DNA of 64,000 nt from Piscinibacter sp. XHJ-5 (GTDB taxonomy: Bacteria > Pseudomonadota > Gammaproteobacteria > Burkholderiales > Burkholderiaceae_C), in the NCBI RefSeq assembly GCF_029855045.1, contig NZ_CP123228.1, positions 868,001 through 932,000 on the forward strand. Direction: 5' to 3'. The notes under the pieces were generated by a model. That model was not told the DNA's origin, ran no database searches, and was given only the letters and a program-made list of their open reading frames with translations. The first letter of the stretch is position 1, and every line of letters begins with the position of its first letter. The translations under genes and the position numbers were made by a program. Positions 35,571 to 44,296 of the stretch are shown here, one piece after another.

Positions 35571-35629
35571 TAGTTGATATGTTAACTATACGGCCAGCGC
35601 TGCGGTTCGACAAGCTTCACGTGTTAACT
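35571..35629. promoter_or_regulatory. Putative HpaR operator region between hpaG1 and hpaR
   Basis: The 85-base divergent region carries an 18-base imperfect palindrome at 35571-35588 (TAGTTGATATGTTAACTA; arms TAGTT/AACTA). The octamer TGTTAACT occurs twice in direct orientation, at 35580-35587 and 35622-35629, 42 bases (four helical turns) apart. The second copy lies 9 bases before the hpaR ATG. This layout fits a MarR-type repressor acting on both the hpa operon and its own gene. Binding is inferred. Confidence 0.6.
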
Positions 35630-35637
35630 TTCGCGCC

Positions 35638-36111
35638 ATGCCTCGCCAAGCTGTCGATACGCCCCTGCGCGCCTTTTCACGCTCCCTGCCGATGGCGTTG
35701 CTGCGGGCGCGCGAATCGGTGATGGCCAACTTCCGCCCCATGCTGCGCCAGCATGGCGTGTCGGAGCAGCAATGGCGGGTGCTGCGCGCGCTGCTGTCCG
35801 ATGGTCCGATGCGGGCCAGCGACCTGTCGATCGACACGCTGATCAGCATGCCCAGCCTGTCGCGGCTGCTGAAGACGCTGGAGAACAAGAAGCTCATCGA
35901 GCGCACCGTCCACCAGGACGACCTGCGCGCGGCACAGGTTGCGATCACCCGCCGCGGTCAGCGGCTGGTGGAAGCGCTGGGCCCGCTGTCGGAGGCCATC
36001 TATGCGCAGATCGCCGAGCGAGTGGGTGGCGAACATCTGGAAGGGTTGTATGCGCTGCTCGAAGAGCTGACGGCGCGGCTGGGGGCGGTGACGGACGTGG
36101 AGGAGTCCTGA
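35638..36111 (+). CDS. hpaR: MarR-family repressor of the homoprotocatechuate operon
   Basis: 157 residues. The start (LRAFSRSLPMALLRARESVMANFRPMLRQHGVSEQQWRVLRAL) and the winged helix (ISMPSLSRLLKTLENKKLIERTVHQDDLRAAQVAITRRGQRLVE) match HpaR-type MarR regulators, which release DNA on binding 4-hydroxyphenylacetate or homoprotocatechuate. It is divergent from hpaG1 over a palindromic region. The regulation is established for the E. coli homologue and inferred here. The soxA remnant begins 6 bases after its stop, on the other strand. Confidence 0.9.
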   Translation: MPRQAVDTPLRAFSRSLPMALLRARESVMANFRPMLRQHGVSEQQWRVLRALLSDGPMRASDLSIDTLISMPSLSRLLKTLENKKLIERTVHQDDLRAAQVAITRRGQRLVEALGPLSEAIYAQIAERVGGEHLEGLYALLEELTARLGAVTDVEES

Positions 36112-36117
36112 AGGGCA

Positions 36118-36277
36118 TCACGGCCGCACCGCCGGCGTCTCGATCTTCATCCCCGCTGCCCGCCCCGCCAGGTACAGCTCCAGCTCCGTCAGCTCGAACG
36201 GAAACGTACGCAAACGGCTGGGCGCTCACCCCCGTCATGCAGTTGCGCAAGCGCCGCTGCAGCGAACCCTTCGAGGC
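36118..36277 (-). pseudogene. soxA remnant (C-terminal fragment, frameshifted)
   Basis: Immediately after the soxZ stop, on the same strand, the sequence reads SLQRRLRNCMTGVSAQPF in one frame. It continues in another frame as FPFELTELELYLAGRAAGM and then KIETPAVRP, ending at a TGA at 36118-36120. Together these look like the last 55 or so residues of the SoxA cytochrome, including the Arg-x-x-Cys region around its active-site Cys. The N-terminal haem-binding part is missing, and a frameshift lies near 36215-36225. An ATG overlapping the soxZ stop (ATGA at 36278-36281) may be the old soxA start. This is the place where soxA stands in sox operons. No intact soxA is present. Confidence 0.7.
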
Positions 36278-36598
36278 TCATGTCACGACGATGTTGTGGA
36301 TTTCGGACTGCGCGAAGCCGTTGTCGCCCTCCCAGCTGAAATGCAGCGTGCCGCTGGCCGTGGCCACGGTGTGGAAGGTGATGTAGGGATTGGCGGCAAT
36401 GGCCGAGTGCAGCTCCATGCTGAACACCAGCTCGTTGTCGTAGCGGCAGCTGAAGCTTCGGATGATGTCGCGCGGCAGCAGCTTGCCGTCGGGTCCGGGC
36501 CGAAAGCCCGTCTCCATCGGATGCGCGATCAGGGTGCGGATCTCGATGATGTCGCCGCGCCTTGCGCTGGCGGGTGCATTGATCAGCGTGCGGGCCAT
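36278..36598 (-). CDS. soxZ: Thiosulfate oxidation carrier complex protein SoxZ
   Basis: 106 residues, full length. It matches SoxZ: RTLINAPASARRGDIIEIRTLIAHPMETGFR-type start, the middle segment IIRSFSCRYDNELVFSMELHSAIAANPYITF, and SGTLHFSWEGDNGF near the end. SoxZ is a periplasmic beta-sandwich that pairs with SoxY to carry sulfur intermediates; it has no signal peptide and is exported as a complex with SoxY. Its start is 1 base after the soxY stop. The partner SoxXA and SoxB genes are not present intact in this window. Confidence 0.93.
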   Translation of the reverse strand: MARTLINAPASARRGDIIEIRTLIAHPMETGFRPGPDGKLLPRDIIRSFSCRYDNELVFSMELHSAIAANPYITFHTVATASGTLHFSWEGDNGFAQSEIHNIVVT

Positions 36599-36599
36599 G

Positions 36600-37049
36600 T
36601 CAGGAACCCTCGATGCAGCCGGCGAGCGTGACGATCACGTCGACGGTGTTCGACCAGTGGCTGCCGTCGCTCATGCGCGCCACCGCGACCAGCTTCTGCG
36701 AGGTCGCGAGGCGGATGCGCGTGGAGACGACGGCGCGTCCCGAGCGCGGCGTGAGATGGAACACCGCCACTTCACGCTGTGGATTGCGCTCGTTGAAGAG
36801 CGCGATCGCCTTCACGTGGTCGGCGGCGCTCATCGGGCTTTCCACCCTGATCGCGATGGGCACCGCATTGCCGTTCTCGACCAGCGGCGCGATCTCGATC
36901 TGCACCTTGCCCTCGCGCACCGGCGCGTTCGCCGCGAAGGCGCGCACCACCGCCTGCAGCTCGTCCGATTGCGCGAGCGCCGGCCGCAGGGATACGGTGC
37001 ATGCGGCGGCACCGGCGAAGACCAGGTTGCGGCGGGTCAGCATGGTCAT
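36600..37049 (-). CDS. soxY: Thiosulfate oxidation carrier protein SoxY with atypical C-terminus
   Basis: 149 residues. A Tat signal (TRRNLVFAGAAACTVSLRPALA) is followed by the SoxY domain (VREGKVQIEIAPLVENGNAVPIAIRVESPMS, HVKAIALFNERNPQREVAVF). The sulfur-carrying Cys is close to the C-terminus, but the expected flexible GGCGG arm reads LAGCIEGS: the Cys is kept and the Gly flanks are changed and extended. It probably still forms a heterodimer with SoxZ. A small ORF with a cytochrome-like end lies 11 bases upstream. The degenerate arm may mean a different partner or reduced function. Confidence 0.9.
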   Translation of the reverse strand: MTMLTRRNLVFAGAAACTVSLRPALAQSDELQAVVRAFAANAPVREGKVQIEIAPLVENGNAVPIAIRVESPMSAADHVKAIALFNERNPQREVAVFHLTPRSGRAVVSTRIRLATSQKLVAVARMSDGSHWSNTVDVIVTLAGCIEGS

Positions 37050-37059
37050 GGGCTCCGTC

Positions 37060-37161
37060 TCAGGGGCGCAGCGTGCGCAGGAATGCGACCGGCTGCGCCC
37101 AGGCGGCGGCCGCCACCACGGCCAGCGCCGTGAACCCGGCTGAACGACACCGGCGGCTCAT
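37060..37161 (-). pseudogene. c-type cytochrome remnant: signal peptide joined to C-terminal helix
   Basis: A 33-residue reading frame starts at ATG 37161. It reads as a signal peptide (SRRCRSAGFTALAVVAAAAWAQP) directly followed by VAFLRTLRP and stop. The VAFLRTLRP end is what a class I cytochrome c usually has in its last helix. The haem motif CxxCH and about 80-100 residues that should lie between are absent, so an in-frame internal deletion is the simplest reading. The parent could be soxX (by position before soxY) or a cytochrome subunit of the IorAB-type enzyme upstream. It starts 8 bases after the iorB-like stop. A genuine tiny protein is less likely. Confidence 0.5.
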
Positions 37162-37168
37162 CGTGCAT

Positions 37169-39343
37169 TCAAGCCTTCCTGAGACTGTGCTGCTTCAGCG
37201 GCAAGTCGCGGATGCGCTTGCCGGTGGCGGCGAAGACGGCGTTGAGCACCGCGGGCGCGGCCACCGCGATGGTGGGCTCGCCGACACCGCCCCAGAAGCC
37301 GCCGGACGGCATCACGATGGTTTCCACGGCGGGCATGTCCGACAGGCGCATCACCGGGTAGCTGTCGAAGTTGGTCTGCTCCACGCGGCCATCCTTCAGC
37401 GTGATGCCGCCGAACAGCGCCGCCGACAGTCCGTAGACGAAGGAGCCTTCGACCTGGGCCTCGATCTGCTGAGGATTGACCGCATGGCCGGGGTCGGTGG
37501 CGGCGACGATGCGCCGGATCTTCAGCACGCCCTCGTCGCTCACCGAGACCTCGGCGCACGCAGCGACGTAGCTGCCGAAGCCCATGATCTGCGCCAGCCC
37601 GCGGTGCACGCCCTTGGGCGCCGGCTTGTCCCAGCCGGCGCGCTCGGCCACCGCGTCGAGCACCGCCAGGTGCCTGGGCGACCTGGCCAGCAGCTTGCGG
37701 CGCAGCGCGAGCGGATCCTGTCCGGTGGCGTGCGCGACCTCGTCGAGGAAGCACTCGACGTAGATGGCGTTGTGGTTCAGGTTCACGCCGCGCCATAAGC
37801 CGGGGCGCACCGGCGGGTTGCGCATCGCGTGGTCGATCAGCAGGTGGGGCACCGCGTAGCCGAAGGCGCTCTCGGTGCCGCCCGCATTCAGGCCCTGGAA
37901 CACCGCCGGGTCCTTGCCGCTCTGCAGGTTCTGCGGCGCGAGTCCGGCGAGGATGGACTGCCCCGAGATGCGCATGTGCAAGGCGGTGAGATTGCCCTGC
38001 GCGTCGAGACCGGCGGTCAGCTTGCACTGCGTGATCGGGTGATAGAAGCCATGCTGCATGTCTTCTTCGCGCGTCCACATCAGCTTGACCGGCGTGCCGG
38101 GCATTTCCCTGGCAATCGCCACGGCCTGGCGGATCCAGTCGGTGGCGCCGCGGCGGCCGAAGCCCCCGCCCAGCAGCTGCTTGTGCACGTCGCACTTCGA
38201 TGTGGGCAATCCGGCCGCCTCGGCGGTGGCGGCGAGCGCCGCTTCGCCGTTCTGCGTGGGGGTCCAGACCTCGCAGCGCTCCGGCGTCCAGCGCGCCGTG
38301 GCGTTCATCGGCTCCATCGTCGCGTGGTTCTGGTACGGGTACGAGTACACCGCCTCGATGCGTCGGGCGGCTCGCGCCAGCGCGCCGCGGGCGTCGCCGG
38401 TCTGGTGCCCGACGGCGGCTTCCGGTGCGTCCAGGCCCGACCTGAGCATTGCGGCGATGTCGGCGCTGGACAGCCTGGCGTGAGCGCCTTCGTCCCACTG
38501 GACGGGCATGGCATCGAGCGCGGTCTTGGCGCGCCACCAGGTGTCGGCCACGACGGCGACCGCGGTGTCGCCGACCTTGACCACCTTCGTCACGCCGGGC
38601 CGGTTCTGGATCGCCGCGGCGTCGAAGCTCTTGAGCTTGCCGCCCACCACCGGGCAGTCCTTGATGGCGGCATTGAGCATGCCCGGCAGGCGCAGGTCGC
38701 TGCCGTAGAGCTGCGCGCCGGTGAGCTTGGGCGCCGTGTCCAGGCGCTTCACCGGCTTGCCCGCCACCTTCCAGGTCTTCGGGTCCTTCAGCGCGACCTC
38801 GGTGGGCGGCTTCAGCCTGGCGGCCGCCGCGGCGACCTTGCCGTAGGTGGTCTTGCGCCCGCTCGGCCTGTGCGTGACGACGCTGTCGGCCGCGCTGCAT
38901 TCGGACGCCGGCACCTTCCATTCGTCGGCCGCGGCCTGGATCAGCAGGGTGCGTGCGACCGCGCCGCCCTTGCGGACATATTCGTGCGAGTCGCGGATGC
39001 CGCGGCTGCCGCCGGTGGAGAAGCTGCCCCAGACCCGACGCCGGGCCAGGTTCTGGCCCGGCGTCGGATATTCCGTGCTGACCTTCGACCAGTCGCACTC
39101 GAGTTCCTCGGCGACGAGCTGAGCCAGGCCGGTCAGGGTGCCCTGGCCCATCTCGGAGCGGGCGATGCGGATGATCACGCTGTCGTCCGGCTTGATGACC
39201 ACCCACGCGTTCACCTCGTCCGGCGCCGCGGCGACCTCGGCCTTCACCTTGCCCGCGCGCGGCACCGCGATGCCGACCGCCAGCCCGCCCACGGCGACGG
39301 CCGAGCCGCCGATGAAGATGCGGCGGGTCAGTGTGATGGTCAT
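37169..39343 (-). CDS. Molybdopterin-binding large subunit (IorB/aldehyde dehydrogenase-like)
   Basis: 724 residues from ATG 39343. A Tat signal ([21 protein letters not shown]) precedes a xanthine oxidase-family large subunit of the IorB type. Motifs are [61 protein letters not shown], and the catalytic Glu in [18 protein letters not shown]. Such enzymes hydroxylate N-heterocycles or oxidise aldehydes in the periplasm and pass electrons through the [2Fe-2S] subunit to a cytochrome c. The small subunit gene overlaps its start by 4 bases. Substrate is unknown; the usual cytochrome partner is absent here. Confidence 0.9.
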   Translation of the reverse strand: MTITLTRRIFIGGSAVAVGGLAVGIAVPRAGKVKAEVAAAPDEVNAWVVIKPDDSVIIRIARSEMGQGTLTGLAQLVAEELECDWSKVSTEYPTPGQNLARRRVWGSFSTGGSRGIRDSHEYVRKGGAVARTLLIQAAADEWKVPASECSAADSVVTHRPSGRKTTYGKVAAAAARLKPPTEVALKDPKTWKVAGKPVKRLDTAPKLTGAQLYGSDLRLPGMLNAAIKDCPVVGGKLKSFDAAAIQNRPGVTKVVKVGDTAVAVVADTWWRAKTALDAMPVQWDEGAHARLSSADIAAMLRSGLDAPEAAVGHQTGDARGALARAARRIEAVYSYPYQNHATMEPMNATARWTPERCEVWTPTQNGEAALAATAEAAGLPTSKCDVHKQLLGGGFGRRGATDWIRQAVAIAREMPGTPVKLMWTREEDMQHGFYHPITQCKLTAGLDAQGNLTALHMRISGQSILAGLAPQNLQSGKDPAVFQGLNAGGTESAFGYAVPHLLIDHAMRNPPVRPGLWRGVNLNHNAIYVECFLDEVAHATGQDPLALRRKLLARSPRHLAVLDAVAERAGWDKPAPKGVHRGLAQIMGFGSYVAACAEVSVSDEGVLKIRRIVAATDPGHAVNPQQIEAQVEGSFVYGLSAALFGGITLKDGRVEQTNFDSYPVMRLSDMPAVETIVMPSGGFWGGVGEPTIAVAAPAVLNAVFAATGKRIRDLPLKQHSLRKA

Positions 39344-39810
39344 CCGGCGGCACCTCCGGTGCGGCCGCCGGCCGCCTGCTTGATCGCCGCGCGCACGCGG
39401 TTGTACGTGCCACAGCGGCAGATGTTGCTCATCGCCTGGTCGATGTCGGCGTCGGTGGGCTGCGGCTTGGACTTCAGCAGCGCCGCTGCGGCCATCACCA
39501 TGCCGGCCTGGCAGTAGCCGCATTGCGGCACGTCGAGCGCCGCCCACGCTTTCTGCACCGGGTGATCACCCTGGGGCGAGAGGCCCTCGATGGTCACGAC
39601 CTTCTCGTCCGGGCCGACCGTGGAGACGGGCCGCACGCAGGAGCGCGTGGCGACGCCGTCGATGTGCACGGTGCACGCGCCGCACTGGGCAATGCCGCAG
39701 CCGTACTTGGTGCCGGTGAGCTGAAGCTGCTCGCGCAGCACCCACAGCAGCGGCGTGTCCGGCTCCGCATCGAATTCGCGGACCCGCCCGTTGACATTGA
39801 GCCTGGCCAT
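39340..39810 (-). CDS. [2Fe-2S] small subunit of molybdenum hydroxylase (IorA-like)
   Basis: 156 residues from ATG 39810. The plant-type [2Fe-2S] motif is [17 protein letters not shown] with a fourth Cys in TRSCVRP (about residues 40-62). The second, helical [2Fe-2S] domain has [10 protein letters not shown] and [12 protein letters not shown]. This is the complete pattern of the xanthine oxidase-family electron transfer subunit. It lacks a signal peptide and would be exported together with the Tat-signal-bearing large subunit. First gene of the unit small subunit - large subunit - cytochrome remnant - soxY - soxZ - soxA remnant. Confidence 0.92.
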   Translation of the reverse strand: MARLNVNGRVREFDAEPDTPLLWVLREQLQLTGTKYGCGIAQCGACTVHIDGVATRSCVRPVSTVGPDEKVVTIEGLSPQGDHPVQKAWAALDVPQCGYCQAGMVMAAAALLKSKPQPTDADIDQAMSNICRCGTYNRVRAAIKQAAGGRTGGAAG

Positions 39811-39885
39811 CGGCGGTGTCTCCTGGGGCGTGCGTGTCGAGACCGTCGAGCATCTCAAACGGAGATGCCCGACGGAGGCGAAGGG

Positions 39886-40998
39886 TCATGCCATCCAGCG
39901 ATGCGCGGCCCATTCGACGGCGGCTTCCAGCGGCAGGCCGGTGGCATGGCGGGCGCGCAGGCCGCGCGCGTCGTTGCCGTCGAACAGGCTGTCGCGCAGC
40001 AGGTTGCTGGCGTCCAGCGCCCGCAGGTCGAGCGCGTGCTCGTCGATGCGCGCCAGCGTGCGCAGGATGTCGTCGCGCAGCTTGTGTCGCTGCTTGGTCT
40101 TGGGATCGATGATCTCGCCGTCGAGGCCGAAGCGGCAGGCCTGGAAGCGGTTGAAGGCGTAGACGAGGTAGTCGTCCTCGGCCGGCTCGAACGGGCGCTC
40201 CTCGCGCAGGTGGCGGCACAGGCATTGCAGGTAGCACGCCAGCGCCGCGGCCTTGTCCACGGTGAGCGGCGTGTCGCACACGCGCAGCTCGATCGTGCCG
40301 AACTCGGGCTTGGGCCGGATGTCCCAGTAGAAGTCCTTCATGGACTGCACGACGCCGGTGCTGGTCATCTTGTCGAAGTAGTGGCCGAAGTCGTCCCACG
40401 TCAGCGCGAACGGCGCACGACCCGACAGCGGAAATGCAAATACCGAATTGAGGCGCGCCGAGTCGAAGCCGGTGTCCACGCCTTGCACGTACGGCGACGA
40501 GGCCGACAGCGCGATGAAGTGCGGCACGTAGCGCGACAGCGCGTGCAGCAGCCACAGCGCGGTGTCGCCGTTCTCGCAGCCGATGTGCACGTGCTGTCCG
40601 AACACGGTGAACTGCTTGGCCAGGTAGCCGTACAGCTCGCTGATGTAGTGGAAGCGCTCGGTCGGGTAGATCTGCTGCGCGCTCCAGTGCTGGAAGGGGT
40701 GTGTCCCGCCGCCGGCGATGGCGATGTTGAGCTTGCGCGCGCCGGCCGACAGTTGCTTGCGCAAGTCGTGCAGCTCGGCCACCAGCGGGCCGTGCTCGCG
40801 CTGGATGGAGGTGCCGATCTCGATCATGCTGCGCGTGATCTCGGGCTTCACGTCCCAGGCGCCGGTGTGATTCTTCAGCACGCGCAGCAGGTCGTCGGCC
40901 TGCGGGGCGAGGTCGAAGTCGTGGGTGCTGACGAGCTGCAGCTCGAGCTCGACGCCGAGCGTCAGCGGCTCCGACGCGGTGAAGGCGGCGACGCTCAT
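39886..40998 (-). CDS. Carboxylate-amine ligase, YbdK/GCS2 family
   Basis: 370 residues from ATG 40998; an in-frame ATG 18 bases further upstream would overlap the antiporter gene. The GCS2 core is visible: [52 protein letters not shown], and [15 protein letters not shown]. Relatives have weak glutamate-cysteine ligase activity in vitro; the natural substrate is not settled, so gshA is not assigned. It follows the antiporter gene closely on the same strand and is probably cotranscribed. Confidence 0.9.
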   Translation of the reverse strand: MSVAAFTASEPLTLGVELELQLVSTHDFDLAPQADDLLRVLKNHTGAWDVKPEITRSMIEIGTSIQREHGPLVAELHDLRKQLSAGARKLNIAIAGGGTHPFQHWSAQQIYPTERFHYISELYGYLAKQFTVFGQHVHIGCENGDTALWLLHALSRYVPHFIALSASSPYVQGVDTGFDSARLNSVFAFPLSGRAPFALTWDDFGHYFDKMTSTGVVQSMKDFYWDIRPKPEFGTIELRVCDTPLTVDKAAALACYLQCLCRHLREERPFEPAEDDYLVYAFNRFQACRFGLDGEIIDPKTKQRHKLRDDILRTLARIDEHALDLRALDASNLLRDSLFDGNDARGLRARHATGLPLEAAVEWAAHRWMA

Positions 40999-41002
40999 GG
41001 CG

Positions 41003-42244
41003 TCACGAGGCCCCATCGGCTTCGCGCGCTACCTTCTGCAGCGCAAGCGTGGTCCACAGCGGCCCGGTGATCTGCATGAGCGAGGTGGCGAGCAGGACGG
41101 CCTGCAGCACTGCGCGATCCATGCCGGGCAGCTGCGAGGCCCAGGCGAAGGTGTCGGCGGCCAGCAGCACCGCCAGGCTGCTCATCGGCTGCAGCGCGAG
41201 GGTCAGTGCCCCGGCCTGGCGCCAGCCGAGACCGCTGGGACGGGCGAGCGTGGCCACCGCCAGCGCCTTGCCGGCGGCGCGCGCGACGACGATGGCCACC
41301 ACCCAGGGCATCAGCTTCAGCAGGTCGTCCAGCGTGAGCAGCAGGCCGAGACAGACGAAGAGCACGACGCTGAGCGCTGCGCCGGCCGACCCCAGCTGCG
41401 GCTCGACCGTGAGCGCATGCCGCATGCGTGAGCGCGCCACCATGCCTGCAACCAGCAGCGCCAGCAACGGCGACAGCGTCCACTGCACCGCCAGCATGCT
41501 GGCGATGATCACCAGGCCGATCTGCAGCACCGGCATTGCGCTGGTGCCGCGCAGGCGCCGGCTGAGCAGCTCGAGCAGCAACCCGCAAGCAGCGCCCAGC
41601 AGCACGGAGCCGCTGATCACGTACAGCGCATTCATGCCGGTGGCGAACAGGTCGCGATCGACCGAGGCGGCCACCACGTGCCACACCTTCAGCATGAGCA
41701 TGGCGAGCACGCTGTTGACCGCGGTCATGAGCAGCAGTCGCTCGGTGACCTGTCCCCGCGGTCGCGACTCGTGCAGCACGGCCAGCGTGATGACCGGCGA
41801 GGTCGACATCGCCACCGTGCCGGCCACGGTGGCCGACAGCAGCGGCACGCCCATCAGCGCCAGCGAGGCCGCGACCGCGAGGCCGGCGAGCGCGCCCTCG
41901 AGCACGCAGGTGAGTGCCAGCGGCGGATTGTCGATGAGCCAGCGCGGGCGGATGCGGGTGCCGAGCTCGAATACGAGAATCGCGATCGCGAGGTCGATCA
42001 GCGGCTTCCACGCGTCGAGCTCGCTGCGCTCGAGCAAGCTCAGCACCAGCGGGCTGGCCAGCGCGCCGACCAGCATGTGGCCGCACGAACGCGGCAGCCG
42101 GGCATGGCGGTGCAGCAGTTCGGCCAGCACGACGGCCACGACCATCAGCAGCGCGAGGCCCAGCACCGGATCGGCGCCGCGCAGGCCTTCCAGCGTCCAC
42201 AGCGGCGGGCTGGCCGAGGAGGTGAGGGGATTCAGTCCGGTCAT
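41003..42244 (-). CDS. Kef-type monovalent cation/proton antiporter
   Basis: 413 residues from ATG 42244; a TTG at 42259 would add five residues, and neither start has a strong ribosome binding site. The protein is almost wholly membrane-embedded, with about 12 hydrophobic segments of the CPA2/NhaA fold. Landmarks include [38 protein letters not shown], and [16 protein letters not shown], the discontinuous helix region where CPA2 antiporters usually have a charged Asp or Asn. There is no C-terminal TrkA-N nucleotide-binding domain, so it is the short form. It may exchange K+ or Na+ for protons; the ion is not deducible. Confidence 0.85.
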   Translation of the reverse strand: MTGLNPLTSSASPPLWTLEGLRGADPVLGLALLMVVAVVLAELLHRHARLPRSCGHMLVGALASPLVLSLLERSELDAWKPLIDLAIAILVFELGTRIRPRWLIDNPPLALTCVLEGALAGLAVAASLALMGVPLLSATVAGTVAMSTSPVITLAVLHESRPRGQVTERLLLMTAVNSVLAMLMLKVWHVVAASVDRDLFATGMNALYVISGSVLLGAACGLLLELLSRRLRGTSAMPVLQIGLVIIASMLAVQWTLSPLLALLVAGMVARSRMRHALTVEPQLGSAGAALSVVLFVCLGLLLTLDDLLKLMPWVVAIVVARAAGKALAVATLARPSGLGWRQAGALTLALQPMSSLAVLLAADTFAWASQLPGMDRAVLQAVLLATSLMQITGPLWTTLALQKVAREADGAS

Positions 42245-42344
42245 CGGGGTGGTGTGCAAGGGCGGGCCAGTTTAACGACGAGCCACGCGGCCAAGATGAA
42301 CATTCGCGCTTGTCGATAATCGCCAACCCGCGCAGCGCGCGGGT

Positions 42345-42372
42345 CTTGAATCGACGTCCGGCGCCCCTACGT
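42345..42372 (+). promoter_or_regulatory. Sigma-32 (RpoH) heat-shock promoter upstream of htpG
   Basis: CTTGAA at 42345-42350 and CCCCTACGT at 42364-42372, with 13 bases between the boxes. This closely fits the RpoH consensus CTTGAAA / CCCCATNT. It lies about 45 bases upstream of the htpG ATG, the right position for heat-inducible expression of this chaperone. Confidence 0.75.
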
Positions 42373-42415
42373 GTGGCGCGCCGGACGCCGCCGGCCGACT
42401 TCATCCTGAAACACC

Positions 42416-44296
42416 ATGGACAAACAAACTCTTTCTTTCCAGGCCGAGGTCAAGCAGGTCCTTCACCTCGTCACCCATTCGCTGTACTCCAACAAGGAGA
42501 TCTTCCTGCGCGAGCTGATCTCGAATGCCTCGGACGCCTGCGACAAGCTTCGCTTCGAGGCGTTGAACAAGCCCGAGCTGTTCGAGGACCAGCCCAATCT
42601 CGACGTGCGGGTCGCCTTCGATCCCGAGACGAAGACCATCACGATCACGGACAACGGCATCGGCATGTCGGCCGAAGAGGCGGTGGCCCACCTGGGCACC
42701 ATCGCCAAGAGCGGCACGCGCGAATTCATGGCCGCCCTGCAGGGCGATCAGAAGAAGGACGCCCAGCTCATCGGGCAGTTCGGCGTCGGCTTCTACAGCG
42801 GCTTCATCGTCGCCGACCGCATCACGGTGGAATCGCGCCGCGCCGGCATCGCGCCTGAGGAAGGCGTGCGCTGGAGTTCCGAAGGCAGCGGCGAGTTCGA
42901 CGTCGAGAAGATCACCCGGCCGGCGCGCGGCACGTCGGTGATCCTGCATCTGCGCGAGGGCGAGGAGGAGTTCCTGTCGGGCTGGAAGCTCAAGTCGATC
43001 ATCGGCAAGTATTCCGACCACATCTCGCTGCCGATCCTGATGCAGAAGGAGGAGTGGGACGCCGAGGCGAAGAAACAGGTGCAGCGCGACGAATGGACGC
43101 CGGTCAACAAGGCGGCGGCGCTGTGGACCCGCAACAAGAGCGAGATCACCAGGGAACAGTACGACGAGTTCTACAAGCAGCTCAGCTACGACAGCGAGCC
43201 CCCGCTGGCCTACACGCACAACCGCGTCGAAGGCCGCAGCGAATACACGCAGCTGCTGTTCATTCCCGCCAAGGCCCCGTTCGACCTGTGGAACCGGGAC
43301 AAGCGCGGCGGTGTGAAGCTGTATGTCAAGCGCGTGTTCATCATGGACGACGCCGAGGCGCTCATGCCGGTCTACCTGCGCTTCGTCAAGGGCATCATCG
43401 ACAGCAATGACCTGCCGCTCAACGTCTCGCGCGAGCTGCTGCAGGAAAGCCGCGACGTCAAGGCGATCCGCGAAGGCTCGACCAAGCGGGTGCTGTCCAT
43501 GCTCGAGTCGCTCGCCGACAGCGACGAGGCGCCCGAGCGCGAGAAGTACGCAAAGTTCTGGAGGGACTTCGGCGTCGTGCTCAAGGAAGGCGTCGGCGAG
43601 GACCACGCCAACCAGGAGCGCCTGGCCAAGCTGCTGCGCTTCGCATCGACCCAGGCCGACGAAGGCGTGAGCTTCGCCGACTACGTGGGCCGCATGAAGG
43701 ACGGGCAGGAGGCGATCTACTACATCACCGGCGACAGCCTGGCCGCGGCGCGCAGCAGCCCGCAGCTCGAGATCTTTCGCAAGAAGGGCATCGAGGTGCT
43801 GCTGCTGACGGACCGCGTCGACGAATGGATGCTCTCGCATCTGTACGAGTTCGACGGCAAGCCGCTGCAAAGCGTGGCCAAGGGCGCGGTCGACCTCGGC
43901 AAGCTGCAGGATGAGGCCGAGAAGAAGCAGGCCGAGGAGGCCGCGACCACGTTCAAGCCGGTGCTCGAGCGCCTGAAGGAGTCGCTGAAGGATCGCGCGA
44001 AGGACGTGCGCGTGACCACCCGGCTGGTGGACTCACCGGCCTGCCTGGTGGTGGAAGAGGGCGACATGAGCGGCCATCTGGCGCGGCTGCTGAAGCAGGC
44101 CGGGCAGCAGGCGCCGGCGGCCAAGCCCATCCTCGAGGTCAATGCCGAGCACGCGCTCGTCAAGCGGCTGGAAGGCAACGCGCATTTCGACGACCTGGCG
44201 CAGATCCTGTTCGACCAGGCGCTGCTCGCCGAGGGCGGCCAGCTGGAAGATCCGGCGGCTTATGTGCGGCGGGTCAACACGCTGCTGATCGGCTGA
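42416..44296 (+). CDS. htpG: Molecular chaperone HtpG (Hsp90)
   Basis: 626 residues. The N-terminal GHKL ATPase domain (1-220) shows [28 protein letters not shown] sequence, [15 protein letters not shown] and [13 protein letters not shown]. The middle domain (about 230-500) has [20 protein letters not shown] and the catalytic Arg region [11 protein letters not shown]. The C-terminal dimerisation domain ends with [11 protein letters not shown]. It is a cytosolic ATP-dependent chaperone for stressed proteins. A matching heat-shock promoter is upstream. Its stop abuts the stop of the convergent srkA gene without a gap. Confidence 0.97.
   Translation: MDKQTLSFQAEVKQVLHLVTHSLYSNKEIFLRELISNASDACDKLRFEALNKPELFEDQPNLDVRVAFDPETKTITITDNGIGMSAEEAVAHLGTIAKSGTREFMAALQGDQKKDAQLIGQFGVGFYSGFIVADRITVESRRAGIAPEEGVRWSSEGSGEFDVEKITRPARGTSVILHLREGEEEFLSGWKLKSIIGKYSDHISLPILMQKEEWDAEAKKQVQRDEWTPVNKAAALWTRNKSEITREQYDEFYKQLSYDSEPPLAYTHNRVEGRSEYTQLLFIPAKAPFDLWNRDKRGGVKLYVKRVFIMDDAEALMPVYLRFVKGIIDSNDLPLNVSRELLQESRDVKAIREGSTKRVLSMLESLADSDEAPEREKYAKFWRDFGVVLKEGVGEDHANQERLAKLLRFASTQADEGVSFADYVGRMKDGQEAIYYITGDSLAAARSSPQLEIFRKKGIEVLLLTDRVDEWMLSHLYEFDGKPLQSVAKGAVDLGKLQDEAEKKQAEEAATTFKPVLERLKESLKDRAKDVRVTTRLVDSPACLVVEEGDMSGHLARLLKQAGQQAPAAKPILEVNAEHALVKRLEGNAHFDDLAQILFDQALLAEGGQLEDPAAYVRRVNTLLIG

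Noticed and set aside
39344..39547. N-terminal extension of the Mo hydroxylase large subunit into the small subunit gene
   Set aside because: The Tat signal begins at ATG 39343; the extension is out-of-frame translation of the small subunit gene.
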